A stretch of 42,237 nt of DNA from a bacterium (GTDB lineage: Bacteria; Sysuimicrobiota; Sysuimicrobiia; Sysuimicrobiales; Segetimicrobiaceae): positions 1 to 42,237 of the forward strand of contig DATGHU010000003.1 in the NCBI GenBank assembly GCA_035307765.1, written 5' to 3'. The notes under the pieces are model-generated. The model ran no database searches and was not told the origin of the DNA. It saw only the letters and a list, made by a program, of their open reading frames with translations. Below are positions 7,294 through 14,545 of the stretch, in pieces. The first letter of the stretch is position 1; each line of letters opens with the position of its first letter. The translations under genes were made by a program, and so were the position numbers.

Positions 7294-7674
7294 GGTCGAC
7301 ACGGCAAGGTTTAACTGAACGTATGCGTGTTCTAGCGGTCGCCCTGCTCAGCATATGACGTGTCCAATTCCAAAGAAGGCGGAGCACAAAAATTTTCACT
7401 GCTGGCTCTCCCCGTGCGATGCCGCAAAGCGTAGCTGTGTTGCCCGTACCAGAATCTCAACACTCAGCTGGGCTGATCTATTGCAATTCGCTGCGCAGGG
7501 GAATGCTGACGTCTAGGGCGGCGGGAAGCGGGGCATCACTTGGGGGGAGTAGAGGGGCCGGAGAGACGGACGGCTGGGCGCGATTAGCCGTTCGATCTCC
7601 GCTATGTCCGCGCTGAGGCCTTGCATGGAATTTCGGCATCAGGGGGACGTTTCGTCGCAGCCCAGGAGGACCAG
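7294..7674. other. Leader region of the first prepilin operon
   Basis: About 380 bases with no convincing gene. It must hold the promoter of the prepilin operon. Several GC-rich stretches could fold, but I could not fit them to a known riboswitch. AGGAGGA at 7664-7670 is the ribosome site of the next gene. Confidence 0.45.
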
Positions 7675-8271
7675 GTGCGTCCGATTCACCGAAGGTACCG
7701 CAGGGGATATCTTGCGTTCCGTCGTCCCATGCGCACCCAACGCGGATTCTCAATCCTTGAAGTCACCATTGCCCTTGTGATAGTGGCGGTCGTCATCACA
7801 GCCGCGTGGGGGTGGCAAGGTTCATTGATCACACGCCGCTTACAGAATGCTACATACCTGCTGGAAGGAGATCTCCGCTGGGCCCAGCAGATGGCAGTTT
7901 CAAATGCCGGGAACGGTCCGCAGGTCGAACTATGTTTTCGGGCAGACGGATACGACCTGTATTCGACCGTATATGGGGGAGGAGATGTTCTGAACATCAA
8001 CCCGGCCAGCTACACGGCTACTGCCGGGTCGCGATTCAAAAGTGTCAATAGCGGACAAGAGTATGCGCTTGGGATCCAGATCACTCCGCCGAGCCAGGGG
8101 ACGATTCCCTGCACCATCGACCCCACCCGCGTGGCCATTGCCTTCCTGTCCTCGGGGCAGCCCCTCTTCGCCGATACGAACTCCCACGCGATTACCCTGA
8201 CCCTTCGAGGGCGGTCGTACCTGATTACCATTCAACCATATACGGGCCTGGCGACGGTGAGCGCCCAATGA
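7675..8271 (+). CDS. Prepilin-like protein, FimT/GspH type
   Basis: 198 residues from GTG 7675, chosen because AGGAGG (7664-7669) stands 5 bases upstream; ATG 7729 would remove 18 residues but has no ribosome site. A long basic leader ends in the prepilin peptidase site RTQRG/FSILEVTIAL, with Glu at +5 of the mature protein, followed by a 20-residue hydrophobic helix. The rest is a beta-rich globular domain with two cysteines (VELCF, TIPCTI). FimT/GspH proteins are minor pilins that prime pilus assembly in the inner membrane. It is the first gene of a four-gene prepilin operon, coupled to the next gene by an ATGA overlap. An assembly ATPase is absent locally; the machine may be that at 31-38 kb. 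Confidence 0.85.
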   Translation: MRPIHRRYRRGYLAFRRPMRTQRGFSILEVTIALVIVAVVITAAWGWQGSLITRRLQNATYLLEGDLRWAQQMAVSNAGNGPQVELCFRADGYDLYSTVYGGGDVLNINPASYTATAGSRFKSVNSGQEYALGIQITPPSQGTIPCTIDPTRVAIAFLSSGQPLFADTNSHAITLTLRGRSYLITIQPYTGLATVSAQ

Positions 8272-8828
8272 CACCGCGTGGAGACCGCGGATACCAGTTC
8301 CGGGCGGTGCGCATGCGTGTGGGCGGGTTCTCGACGCTGGAAGTGCTCGTTGCGCTCTCCCTGATGGCCGTGGTATCGCTGGTGTCGCTGGCCTATACAT
8401 CGAGCGTGCGGACATTCAGCACCGTGGCACTGGGACTGATCGGAGAGCATTCCCCGGCGGGCCAGCAAATGGCTGCGCGACTGCGTACGGTAGGCAGCGA
8501 GTGGATTCAAGCTCAAATGGAGTACGCTCGGCAATTGGGGTACGAAGGGTTGTGCGCATCGTCCAACTGCACTTTTTACACTCCCTTCACGGATTGTTCC
8601 GGAGCAACGCCTCAAAGCCCACCACTATCGGAGGGCCCGGCTCAACCGCCTGAACTGCCCTATGCTCGAATTGTCGTGACCTGGGATCCAAACACCCCGG
8701 TCGATTCCAGCACCAATCCGGCGACGAACTATCTGCAACTTATTGAAGTGGACCTTTATCGGTCCCAAGCAGACTGTCAGGCTCAGACATCGTTCATGAC
8801 CGGGTACACATCGGTGAGCATCCGATGA
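8268..8828 (+). CDS. Prepilin-like protein, PilV/GspI-like
   Basis: 186 residues, start ATG 8268 overlapping the previous stop (ATGA). The leader of about 20 residues ends at the prepilin peptidase site RVGG/FSTLEVLVALSLMAVV, with Glu at +5. The globular part holds Cys residues (GLCASSNCTFYTPFTDCSG and a later DCQAQ), probably disulfides after export. The C-terminal segment NYLQLIEVDLYRSQADC resembles the end of PilV-type minor pilins. Order in the operon (FimT, PilV, PilW, PilX) is the common minor-pilin order, which supports the assignment more than sequence does. An overlap with the next gene (ATGA at 8825) indicates coupled translation. Confidence 0.8.
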   Translation: MTPRGDRGYQFRAVRMRVGGFSTLEVLVALSLMAVVSLVSLAYTSSVRTFSTVALGLIGEHSPAGQQMAARLRTVGSEWIQAQMEYARQLGYEGLCASSNCTFYTPFTDCSGATPQSPPLSEGPAQPPELPYARIVVTWDPNTPVDSSTNPATNYLQLIEVDLYRSQADCQAQTSFMTGYTSVSIR

Positions 8829-9466
8829 TCCGCGGCCCAGTCAACGCCATGCGGGATGGGCAACAAGGGACAACGCTGATGGATGTTTTGGCGGCGCTGA
8901 TGCTTTTGGGCGTTATGGCTTTGGGGGTTTTCTTGGCGTTTCGGGCCAATCTGACAACCTGGCTGACCATCCAGCAATATGCCGAAGAACAACAGAACGG
9001 CCGTGTTGTCGTGAACAGGCTGGCGCGCGGTCTCCGAATGCTCGGCTACAATTACACCCCATCGGCCACAAGCCCGGCCGTCATCTATGGGGGGCCCAAC
9101 GAAGTGGACTTCTTCGCGGACCTCGATAATACCGGAACCCCGCAGTGCTACCGGTTCTATTTGAACGGTGGCATCGTCTACCAGGCAAAGGTCACCGGGT
9201 CCGGATGCAATGCCACGATTACGTCCGCAGTTGGACAGCCGTTGACCGCAGCGAGCGAAGCCAAGGTGCTGACCTTCACCGAACTCGACTTTTCATATTG
9301 GAGCGCCGCGGATCTTGGAGGTGGGCAATTGACCGACAACCCGCTGACGATCAATGACCGCAGTCTGATCCGCCGGGTCGCGATTACGGTGCGGGTAAAG
9401 GGGCTGTCGACCAGTGAAAACCCAGTTACGATCACGACCCAAACCGTCGTGCGGCAAGGTGGGTAG
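8825..9466 (+). CDS. Prepilin-like protein, PilW/GspJ-like with variant site
   Basis: 213 residues from ATG 8825. The N-terminus shows GQQG/TTLMDVLAALMLLGVMAL: a prepilin-type Gly then hydrophobic helix, but with Thr at +1 and Asp rather than Glu at +5. This resembles atypical minor pilins, and whether the peptidase cleaves or methylates it normally is open. The globular domain has EEQQNGRVVVNRLARGLRMLG, the helix typical of PilW/GspJ, then beta-rich sequence with two cysteines (PQCYRF and GSGCNAT). Its 3' end lies just before the PilX-like gene, TTG 9471. Role: minor pilin in a priming complex, inferred from family and operon order. Confidence 0.8.
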   Translation: MIRGPVNAMRDGQQGTTLMDVLAALMLLGVMALGVFLAFRANLTTWLTIQQYAEEQQNGRVVVNRLARGLRMLGYNYTPSATSPAVIYGGPNEVDFFADLDNTGTPQCYRFYLNGGIVYQAKVTGSGCNATITSAVGQPLTAASEAKVLTFTELDFSYWSAADLGGGQLTDNPLTINDRSLIRRVAITVRVKGLSTSENPVTITTQTVVRQGG

Positions 9467-9470
9467 GTCC

Positions 9471-11102
9471 TTGTCCCAACCGCGGCGTTCGCCGAAATGG
9501 GAGCGGTTCCACTCTGAGTCTGGCATAGCCATGCTCTTGGCGATCGCCTTCATGCTCATTACGGCGCTTATCGTCGTGGCGATTTCAAACCTCACGATCT
9601 CCGAATTGGGCGCTTCCCGAACCCTCGATAAGGGAACCCAGGCGTTCACGATTGCCGACGGTGCGGTGGAGCGGGCGGTCGCCGTGCTTCGTCTTGACAA
9701 GGATTGGAGCGTCAAGGTCGGTGCGACCCAAAATATCGATACGAATGGGGTAAATTTCAAGCCGCTCGTGGATCAGTTTCAACCCGGGGGCGGAAACGCT
9801 GTGGGGCAGGGGTTTCCGGCGGGGAACCCCATCGGAACCTACAGCATCGAGGTTCGGGAAGCCGCGGTAGACCCCACCAACAACATTTGGGTCCGCACGT
9901 TGGGCACATATGGTGGGGTATCTCGGTCACTTGAGGTGGAGCTCCATCGATTGACCCCCGCGGATTTTTCTACGTACTCCGCAGGTACGTACTCCGCCCT
10001 GAAGGGAGGAGGCGGCAATGTCACGATTCACGGGTCAGCGTATTTCTACTCGGACCTCCTGATTAAAGCCGTTCAAACCGGGTTCTACAACGACCGGGCG
10101 ATCAATATTGGCGACCCCGCGCCGTACACAAACCAGCTCTTTGTAAGAGGAACGCTCGACATGTCCAAAGGCAACGCGTCCATCGGGACTTCCTCGCAGC
10201 CAATGTGGGGAGTCCATGCGACGCACATCAACAACATGTCCAAGAACGTCTACACCGACGAGCTGGACAATGTGGTCCCAGTGATCTCGTACCCGAACGT
10301 CGCCGGCTACATCGCCTGCCTGACGGGTCAGCCAGGGTGTCCTGCGGGCGTGACCGCGACATCTCCCGGGAATGCTTTGTCGACCACAACCGGGCCAATG
10401 GTGATCTGCACCGGGGTAAGTCAGCCCTCGACCACTACCGACCTGACCTTCAGCGGAACCTATTTCTACGTCCCAACACAGGGGAATGCCAACTGCGCTG
10501 CCGCTCCACCGACGGTGTCGGCGTACATGCTGCTTTGGGATCCCTCTAAAACCGTCCCGTTGACGCTGAATAGCAGCCAGGCGGGGACGCCGCTTCTCGT
10601 GCCTGGGGTGATCACCACTCAGCAGGCGGTCACTTACACCGGGAAGGGCACCTTGGTCGCCGCAAATATCAACGGCCAAACCAATGCCCTGGATACAAGC
10701 AACGGGGGACAGATCCTGGCCCAAAATCCCGCCAGCGGCACGGGCGATATTCTCGGCTGCGGATATACAAATTCGAGCAGCATGCCGACGACAGACCTCT
10801 TGGGGTTCATCGTTGGTGGTAGCGCCACGATGCAGGGAAATAGCACAAAGTGCAATCAGGAACAGGATGTCGCCCTTGTGGTAGGGGAAACACCCAGCAC
10901 CAATATGTTTACATCAACGAAGAACGTACAGATTTTCGGTATGGTCGTGACAGAGCAGTTAGACACTACGCAAAACCCGGACTTTTGGCAGGTGCCCGGG
11001 TTGCAGCAGGCTCTTCCCACACCGATGTTGCAAGTGCTTTCGGCTACGGGTGCCCAGCCCGTTACGATCGTGCGCTGGCACGAACTTACGCCGCAAGAAT
11101 AA
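9471..11102 (+). CDS. Large PilX-like pilus-assembly protein
   Basis: About 543 residues if TTG 9471 is used (AAGGTGGGTAGG just upstream); GTG 9459 and GTG 9414 are in-frame alternatives. It begins with a basic stretch, then SESGIAMLLAIAFMLITALI, a PilX-type membrane helix without a standard prepilin Glu, then ISELGASRTLDKGTQAFTIADGAVERA, typical of PilX N-terminal regions. The remaining ~400 residues are beta-rich and much larger than usual for PilX (150-200 residues). The part around GGGGNVTIHGSAYFYSD resembles stacked-strand, polymer-forming repeats, and several Cys occur (GYIACLTGQPGCPAG, GCGYTNS). A large exported domain of this kind could be an adhesin at the pilus tip, as in PilY1-like systems; that is inference. 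Confidence 0.78.
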   Translation: MSQPRRSPKWERFHSESGIAMLLAIAFMLITALIVVAISNLTISELGASRTLDKGTQAFTIADGAVERAVAVLRLDKDWSVKVGATQNIDTNGVNFKPLVDQFQPGGGNAVGQGFPAGNPIGTYSIEVREAAVDPTNNIWVRTLGTYGGVSRSLEVELHRLTPADFSTYSAGTYSALKGGGGNVTIHGSAYFYSDLLIKAVQTGFYNDRAINIGDPAPYTNQLFVRGTLDMSKGNASIGTSSQPMWGVHATHINNMSKNVYTDELDNVVPVISYPNVAGYIACLTGQPGCPAGVTATSPGNALSTTTGPMVICTGVSQPSTTTDLTFSGTYFYVPTQGNANCAAAPPTVSAYMLLWDPSKTVPLTLNSSQAGTPLLVPGVITTQQAVTYTGKGTLVAANINGQTNALDTSNGGQILAQNPASGTGDILGCGYTNSSSMPTTDLLGFIVGGSATMQGNSTKCNQEQDVALVVGETPSTNMFTSTKNVQIFGMVVTEQLDTTQNPDFWQVPGLQQALPTPMLQVLSATGAQPVTIVRWHELTPQE

Positions 11103-11139
11103 GGGCTGCGACGCGTCGACCGTCAGGGGAGTAATCAAG

Positions 11140-11181
11140 CCAGGAAAAACCTACGGGCGCTCCTCTGGGGGCGCCCGTAGG
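11140..11181 (-). terminator. Rho-independent terminator (minus strand)
   Basis: An 11-bp perfect stem (11150-11160 with 11171-11181) and 10-base loop. Read on the minus strand it is followed by gtttttcctg, so it ends the peptide gene at 11205-11432. It may also stop transcripts of the prepilin operon on the plus strand, although no T-run follows on that side. Confidence 0.85.
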
Positions 11182-11204
11182 GAGAATCTCCTTCCGGTTA
11201 CCGA

Positions 11205-11432
11205 CTACTCAATGATTGGACAGTCTCCGGAGTCGATCTTATCGTTTCCGCCGGCCCCCAAAAACATCTCGCCCGTGTGGCAGTTGCTGTGCTCATCTCC
11301 GTTGGAATCATCGGCCTGGACGATGCCGATCCCCTTGCCACCGAACGAGAAACTGCCGTAGGAGAAGCCAATTGCCGGCATCGCCACTACTGCCATGACC
11401 CCCAACATCCGTGCCAACCAAACTCTCCGCAT
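11205..11432 (-). CDS. Short secreted peptide, DDSNGD-HSNCH family
   Basis: 75 residues from ATG 11432, with GGGAGG 6 bases upstream and its own terminator downstream. An N-terminal signal of about 40 residues (MRRVWLARMLGVMAVVAMP, then FSYGSF) ends in VQA. Cleavage there would release a ~35-residue acidic peptide: DDSNGDEHSNCHTGEMFLGA, then GGNDKIDSGDCPIIE. It has two Cys, probably disulfide-bonded outside the cell. The GAGGNDKIDSGD stretch recalls a single calcium-binding RTX-type turn. The copy at 41875 shares ADDSNGD-x-HSNCH-x-G and the signal region; the partial gene at 1-275 shares the signal region. Function is unknown; signalling peptide, metal binder or toxin are all possible. It is convergent to the prepilin operon. 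Confidence 0.78.
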   Translation of the reverse strand: MRRVWLARMLGVMAVVAMPAIGFSYGSFSFGGKGIGIVQADDSNGDEHSNCHTGEMFLGAGGNDKIDSGDCPIIE

Positions 11433-11858
11433 CGCATACCTCCCGCGCCGCGCCCTACGAATCGGGTTGACCCACCGTCGCTGATCCCGCTCTGCCGTCA
11501 TGCGTCGCTGGATTGCGCCGGCGCCACGATGGGCGCGCCAATGTGTGTGGCTCCTTAATCTATGCCCCGAGAACTTCCAACACAGATCCCCCTGATGCTC
11601 ACACCTTGCTGTCCCGGAGCGCGATTGAACCTCGCAAAAACATCCTTCCCGATCTTGAACAGTTGTTCGACGCCACAATGGGAGGGCATTTGCCCCCCTG
11701 CACCCTCCTGATGGCAGATTTCCTGCTGCGGGGGCCTGTGGAGCGCTGGATAAGCAACGCTGGGATCTGCGTGGACGAACACCGCCCGCGTTCTATCTTG
11801 GGCGGGCCGTGAGATCAGAAGCTCACGTTTACACCTGTCGCTCGCCGCTCGGATAATC
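11433..11858. other. Intergenic region upstream of the peptide gene and downstream of paaD
   Basis: About 425 bases. It must hold the promoter for the peptide gene (minus strand). Short frames here lack recognisable domains. A 6-bp hairpin (CGTGAG/CTCACG, about 11809-11828) lies just past paaD and may be a weak terminator without T-run. Nothing else seen. Confidence 0.4.
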
Positions 11859-12347
11859 CTATGATGCGGTGACGGGTTGTCCTGTGGGGGGCTTGAACCG
11901 TTCGAAGGGATTGCGGCAGGACCGGCAGAGATAGGTGGCCCGGCACAGCGTCGGGCCGAACAAGCTGTCGAGCGCCACGTCTGCTGACCCGCAGTATGGG
12001 CAGGTCGGAGGCTCGCTGAACCAGCACCTCGGCACGGCAAGACCGTACGCCGCCAGACGCTCCCGCCCGCGGGAAGTCATTCGGTCCAACGACCACGGTT
12101 CATCGTAGGTATACTCGACGGTCGCCTCCCGCACGCCGGGGAGGGCGCCGAGCGCCCCACGAACCCGCGCGCGGATCACATCAAGCGCCGGGCACCCCGT
12201 CCAGGTCGGCACGAGCCGTACGGCGACGCGATCGCCTGTCACCCGGACCTCTTGGACGAGCCCCAAGTCTGTGATCGCGATCGGCAGCTCGGGATCCTCG
12301 ATGCTACCGAGGATTCCCCAGACCGCATCTTCCAGTATCGTGGTCAC
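11859..12347 (-). CDS. paaD: Phenylacetate-CoA oxygenase accessory protein PaaD
   Basis: 162 residues from GTG 12347, with GGAGG 7 bases upstream, overlapping the paaC stop by four bases (GTGA). The N-terminal half is a DUF59/MIP18-type domain: VWGILGSIEDPELPIAITDL, then VRLVPTWTGCPALDVIRARV with the conserved Cys. The C-terminal third is a zinc-ribbon-like module: PTCPYCGSADV and CRATYLCRSCRNPFERF, four cysteines in two CxxC pairs. This is the usual PaaD layout. PaaD is thought to help assemble or repair the Fe-S centre of the reductase PaaE in the phenylacetyl-CoA epoxidase. It is the last gene of paaABCD; paaE is not in the window. Confidence 0.92.
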   Translation of the reverse strand: MTTILEDAVWGILGSIEDPELPIAITDLGLVQEVRVTGDRVAVRLVPTWTGCPALDVIRARVRGALGALPGVREATVEYTYDEPWSLDRMTSRGRERLAAYGLAVPRCWFSEPPTCPYCGSADVALDSLFGPTLCRATYLCRSCRNPFERFKPPTGQPVTAS

Positions 12348-13126
12348 CAGCGTGCCTCCGGGTCGGACCGCCGTACTTCCGTCAGGTGCGCATGAAGCCG
12401 GTCGAAGTCGGGGGTGTGCCTCCCCTGCCGCCCTCCCGTCCTCGGCGGCGAGGCGGGGACGATTAAGCCGCACGCCTCGATCACGGGGCACACCTCGGCT
12501 TCCCAGCGCTGCCGCTGGGCATCCGGCCCCGCCTTGAGGATTCCCGTGGCGAGAAGCTGCGCATCGATCTCAGTGGCTTCGAAGAGGCCGAGGGCGTCCG
12601 GCCACAGGGCTTCGAGGGCCGTCTGCACCCGGGTGTGACCTTCGTCGCTGCCGCGGCTCATGCGGGTGAGCCAGGCGTCGGCGAATAGGGCGTGATACTG
12701 CTCCTCGCGCAGCAGCGCCTTCGCCAGGCCCGCCACGGGCTCTTGGCCCGATACGCTGACCCACTGGAGCCGCGCAGCCTCGTATCGTTCGTAGAGGACG
12801 AGGCGGAGGATGCTGGACTCCCAGCCGCCGTTCTCCCGCTCGGTGAGGATCGCATTGAGGTACTGTGCGGGAGCCCGCCCGAAGGCAAGGTGGTCTCCTC
12901 CGCCCTCCTCGCCGTCACTGATCTGTCCGTAGAAGGCTCGCGCGTGCCCGATTTCCTCCTGGGCGATGCTGCTCATCGCCACGTCGCTCTCGATGTCAGG
13001 GCCGAAGCCCGTCCATTCGGAGTGCCGGTGGCCGATGACCAGCTCATCATCGGCCGCCCTCAGAAGCGACTCGCGAAATGCCGCCCGAATCGCGGGATCG
13101 GCGATCGCGGCCAGGGTGCCGCCCAC
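12344..13126 (-). CDS. paaC: Phenylacetyl-CoA epoxidase subunit PaaC
   Basis: 260 residues from GTG 13126, directly abutting the paaB stop. It is the structural partner of PaaA in the epoxidase core, with a ferritin-like helical bundle. Visible segments are LVIGHRHSEWTGFGPDIES, MSSIAQEEIGHARAFYGQI, LVLYERYEAARLQWV and KALLREEQYHALFADAW. Two ExxH motifs (EEIGH and EEQYH) are present. From memory, the E. coli PaaC lacks the first and binds no metal, so this copy may keep a diiron site or simply an older sequence. The tail (RTGGRQGRHTPDFDRLHAHL) is the normal PaaC C-terminus. It is coupled to paaD by GTGA. Confidence 0.93.
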   Translation of the reverse strand: MGGTLAAIADPAIRAAFRESLLRAADDELVIGHRHSEWTGFGPDIESDVAMSSIAQEEIGHARAFYGQISDGEEGGGDHLAFGRAPAQYLNAILTERENGGWESSILRLVLYERYEAARLQWVSVSGQEPVAGLAKALLREEQYHALFADAWLTRMSRGSDEGHTRVQTALEALWPDALGLFEATEIDAQLLATGILKAGPDAQRQRWEAEVCPVIEACGLIVPASPPRTGGRQGRHTPDFDRLHAHLTEVRRSDPEARW

Positions 13127-13501
13127 CTACTGATCCTCGTCGCGGTGCGACAGGCGCCAGGCGCTTCCGTAGACCTGCTGCTGTTTGCGGTAGGAGCCGC
13201 CGAAACGGTAGCTCTTGTCGGTCGCCGAGTCGAACATATGGACGGCCGAGGCGGTTGTTGCGTGGATCTCGTCTGCCCGCACCACCCAGAGGTTCACGCA
13301 CGGATCCCGGCGCGTGTAGTTCTCCTTGGCGACGACGAGGGCCATCTCCGCATCGGGGGCGTGCACATCGCCGACGTGGACGTGGGGGTCCCGCGTGCGC
13401 GCTTGGAGGAACACCGCCCACACGTCGTGCGGCGCGTCCAGGCGTCGCTCCCAGATCGCATCTCGCTCGGCCGCGGTTTCCGCCCTTCGCTCCGTGGTCA
13501 T
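13127..13501 (-). CDS. paaB: Phenylacetyl-CoA epoxidase subunit PaaB
   Basis: 124 residues from ATG 13501, overlapping the paaA stop (ATGA). The typical PaaB core is VWAVFLQARTRDPHVHVGDV, then DAEMALVVAKENYTRRDPC and SVNLWVVRADEI-like strand (here CVNLWVVRADEIHA), ending DKSYRFGGSYRKQQQVYG. PaaB is a small bridging subunit of the PaaABCE complex that ties PaaAC heterodimers together and has no catalytic residues. Longer in-frame starts exist upstream, but they would read through the paaA coding region and lack family similarity. Length is slightly above the E. coli protein because of an N-terminal arm (TTERRAETAAERDAIW). Confidence 0.93.
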   Translation of the reverse strand: MTTERRAETAAERDAIWERRLDAPHDVWAVFLQARTRDPHVHVGDVHAPDAEMALVVAKENYTRRDPCVNLWVVRADEIHATTASAVHMFDSATDKSYRFGGSYRKQQQVYGSAWRLSHRDEDQ

Positions 13502-14439
13502 GCCGCGGCCGCCCATCGGCTGACTGCTTCCCGGATCCAGGCGTGCTGGCGATAGAATTGTTGCCGGAGCCCGAGGCGTTCCGCGCTCTTCGGCCCGCCG
13601 TTGCGGCCCACCCGTTTCAGTTCCTCCCAGTCGGGCTCGGTGTAGACGTACCGCTCCTCCGCCTCTACCCAACGCAGGTGGGGGTCGGGGACTTCGAGCC
13701 CGTACTCGAGGATGATCGGAATAAAGCGACGCAGGAACTGCTGGCGGAGTTCTTCGTTGGACTTAACCTTGATCCGCCAGGCCAGCATCTTCGCGGTGTG
13801 GGGTGAGACCCGATCGGGCATCCCGAAGAAATGCATGATCGGGGTCCACCACCGCCGCAACGCGTCCTGCAACATTGCCCGCTGCCGGGGGGTGCCCTCC
13901 GCAAGCGATCGCCATACGTCGAGGCCGAGCTGGATGTGGAAATCTTCCTCATAGCAGATCCGTTTCAGCACCCGCGAATACGGCGCGTAGGAGCAGGACC
14001 GCAACGCCCCCTGCGTCTGCATCGCCGCGCCGTCTACGAAAACCTGGATGATCGCGACATCCGCCCAGGTCTCCGCGGGATAATGGAAGACGTTGTGGAA
14101 GCGGGCACGACCGGCGACCAGCTCCGCGATCATCTCCTCGCGGGTGCCTCCCAGGGTTTCCGCGACCCGATACAGGAGCATCCCGTGGCCGACTTCGTCC
14201 TGCACCTTCGCCGTGAGCGCCATTTTCCGGGCCAAGGTCGGAGCCCGCGGGATCCATTCCCGCTCGGGGAGCGCCCCCATGATCTCGGAGTTCGCGTGCA
14301 TCTGGATCAGGCGCCTGGCTTCGAACCGGTATTCCTCCGGTATCCACTCCCCGGCTTCGATTTGATCTCCCGCCGCAATCCGTTCGGTGAAGCGGGCGAG
14401 GAGCACCGGATCGTCTTGGGTGTCTGGGCGCGTGTCCAC
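13498..14439 (-). CDS. paaA: Phenylacetyl-CoA 1,2-epoxidase catalytic subunit PaaA
   Basis: 313 residues from GTG 14439, with TAGGTGA 8 bases upstream. It catalyses ring 1,2-epoxidation of phenylacetyl-CoA using O2 at a diiron centre fed by PaaE. Ferritin-like ligand motifs are visible: E52 in HANSEIMGALPERE, E82xxH85 in KVQDEVGHGMLLY, and E165xxH168 in RICYEEDFHIQLG. HANSEIMGALPE and the tail WEELKRVGRNGGPKSAER are family hallmarks. It is the first gene of paaABCD, whose cistrons overlap or abut. A sigma-A-like promoter lies 57-85 bases upstream. Genes for phenylacetate-CoA ligase (PaaK), PaaE and downstream ring opening are not in the window and would have to be elsewhere. Confidence 0.95.
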   Translation of the reverse strand: MDTRPDTQDDPVLLARFTERIAAGDQIEAGEWIPEEYRFEARRLIQMHANSEIMGALPEREWIPRAPTLARKMALTAKVQDEVGHGMLLYRVAETLGGTREEMIAELVAGRARFHNVFHYPAETWADVAIIQVFVDGAAMQTQGALRSCSYAPYSRVLKRICYEEDFHIQLGLDVWRSLAEGTPRQRAMLQDALRRWWTPIMHFFGMPDRVSPHTAKMLAWRIKVKSNEELRQQFLRRFIPIILEYGLEVPDPHLRWVEAEERYVYTEPDWEELKRVGRNGGPKSAERLGLRQQFYRQHAWIREAVSRWAAAA

Positions 14440-14453
14440 GGTGGGTCACCTAC

Positions 14454-14493
14454 ATGTGACAGTTTTTGTGCGATCGGTCAATTCTCGTCACAT
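14454..14493. promoter_or_regulatory. Possible operator, ATGTGAC...GTCACAT inverted repeat
   Basis: Perfect 7-bp inverted repeat arms at 14454-14460 and 14487-14493, between the -10 and the paaA start. Such a site could bind a TetR- or GntR-type phenylacetate repressor downstream of the promoter, but no regulator gene is adjacent. The wide 26-base gap makes it tentative. Confidence 0.35.
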
Positions 14494-14495
14494 AT

Positions 14496-14524
14496 AGTAT
14501 CCGCGCCACTGAGGGATCTGTCAA
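14496..14524 (-). promoter_or_regulatory. Housekeeping-type promoter of paaABCD
   Basis: Minus strand: TTGACA (-35, 14524-14519), 17-base spacer, GATACT (-10, 14501-14496), leading into paaA about 57 bases on. The -35 is a perfect match and the -10 matches at four of six positions. TACTAT two bases further is an alternative -10. Confidence 0.7.
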
Positions 14525-14545
14525 TCGACAAAATGTCAGGGTAGG

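Noticed and set aside
7380-7470. Possible cyclic-di-GMP (GEMM) riboswitch before the prepilin operon
   Set aside because: A gccgcaaagc stretch recalls the GEMM core, but the flanking stems and tetraloop/receptor do not fit when traced by hand.
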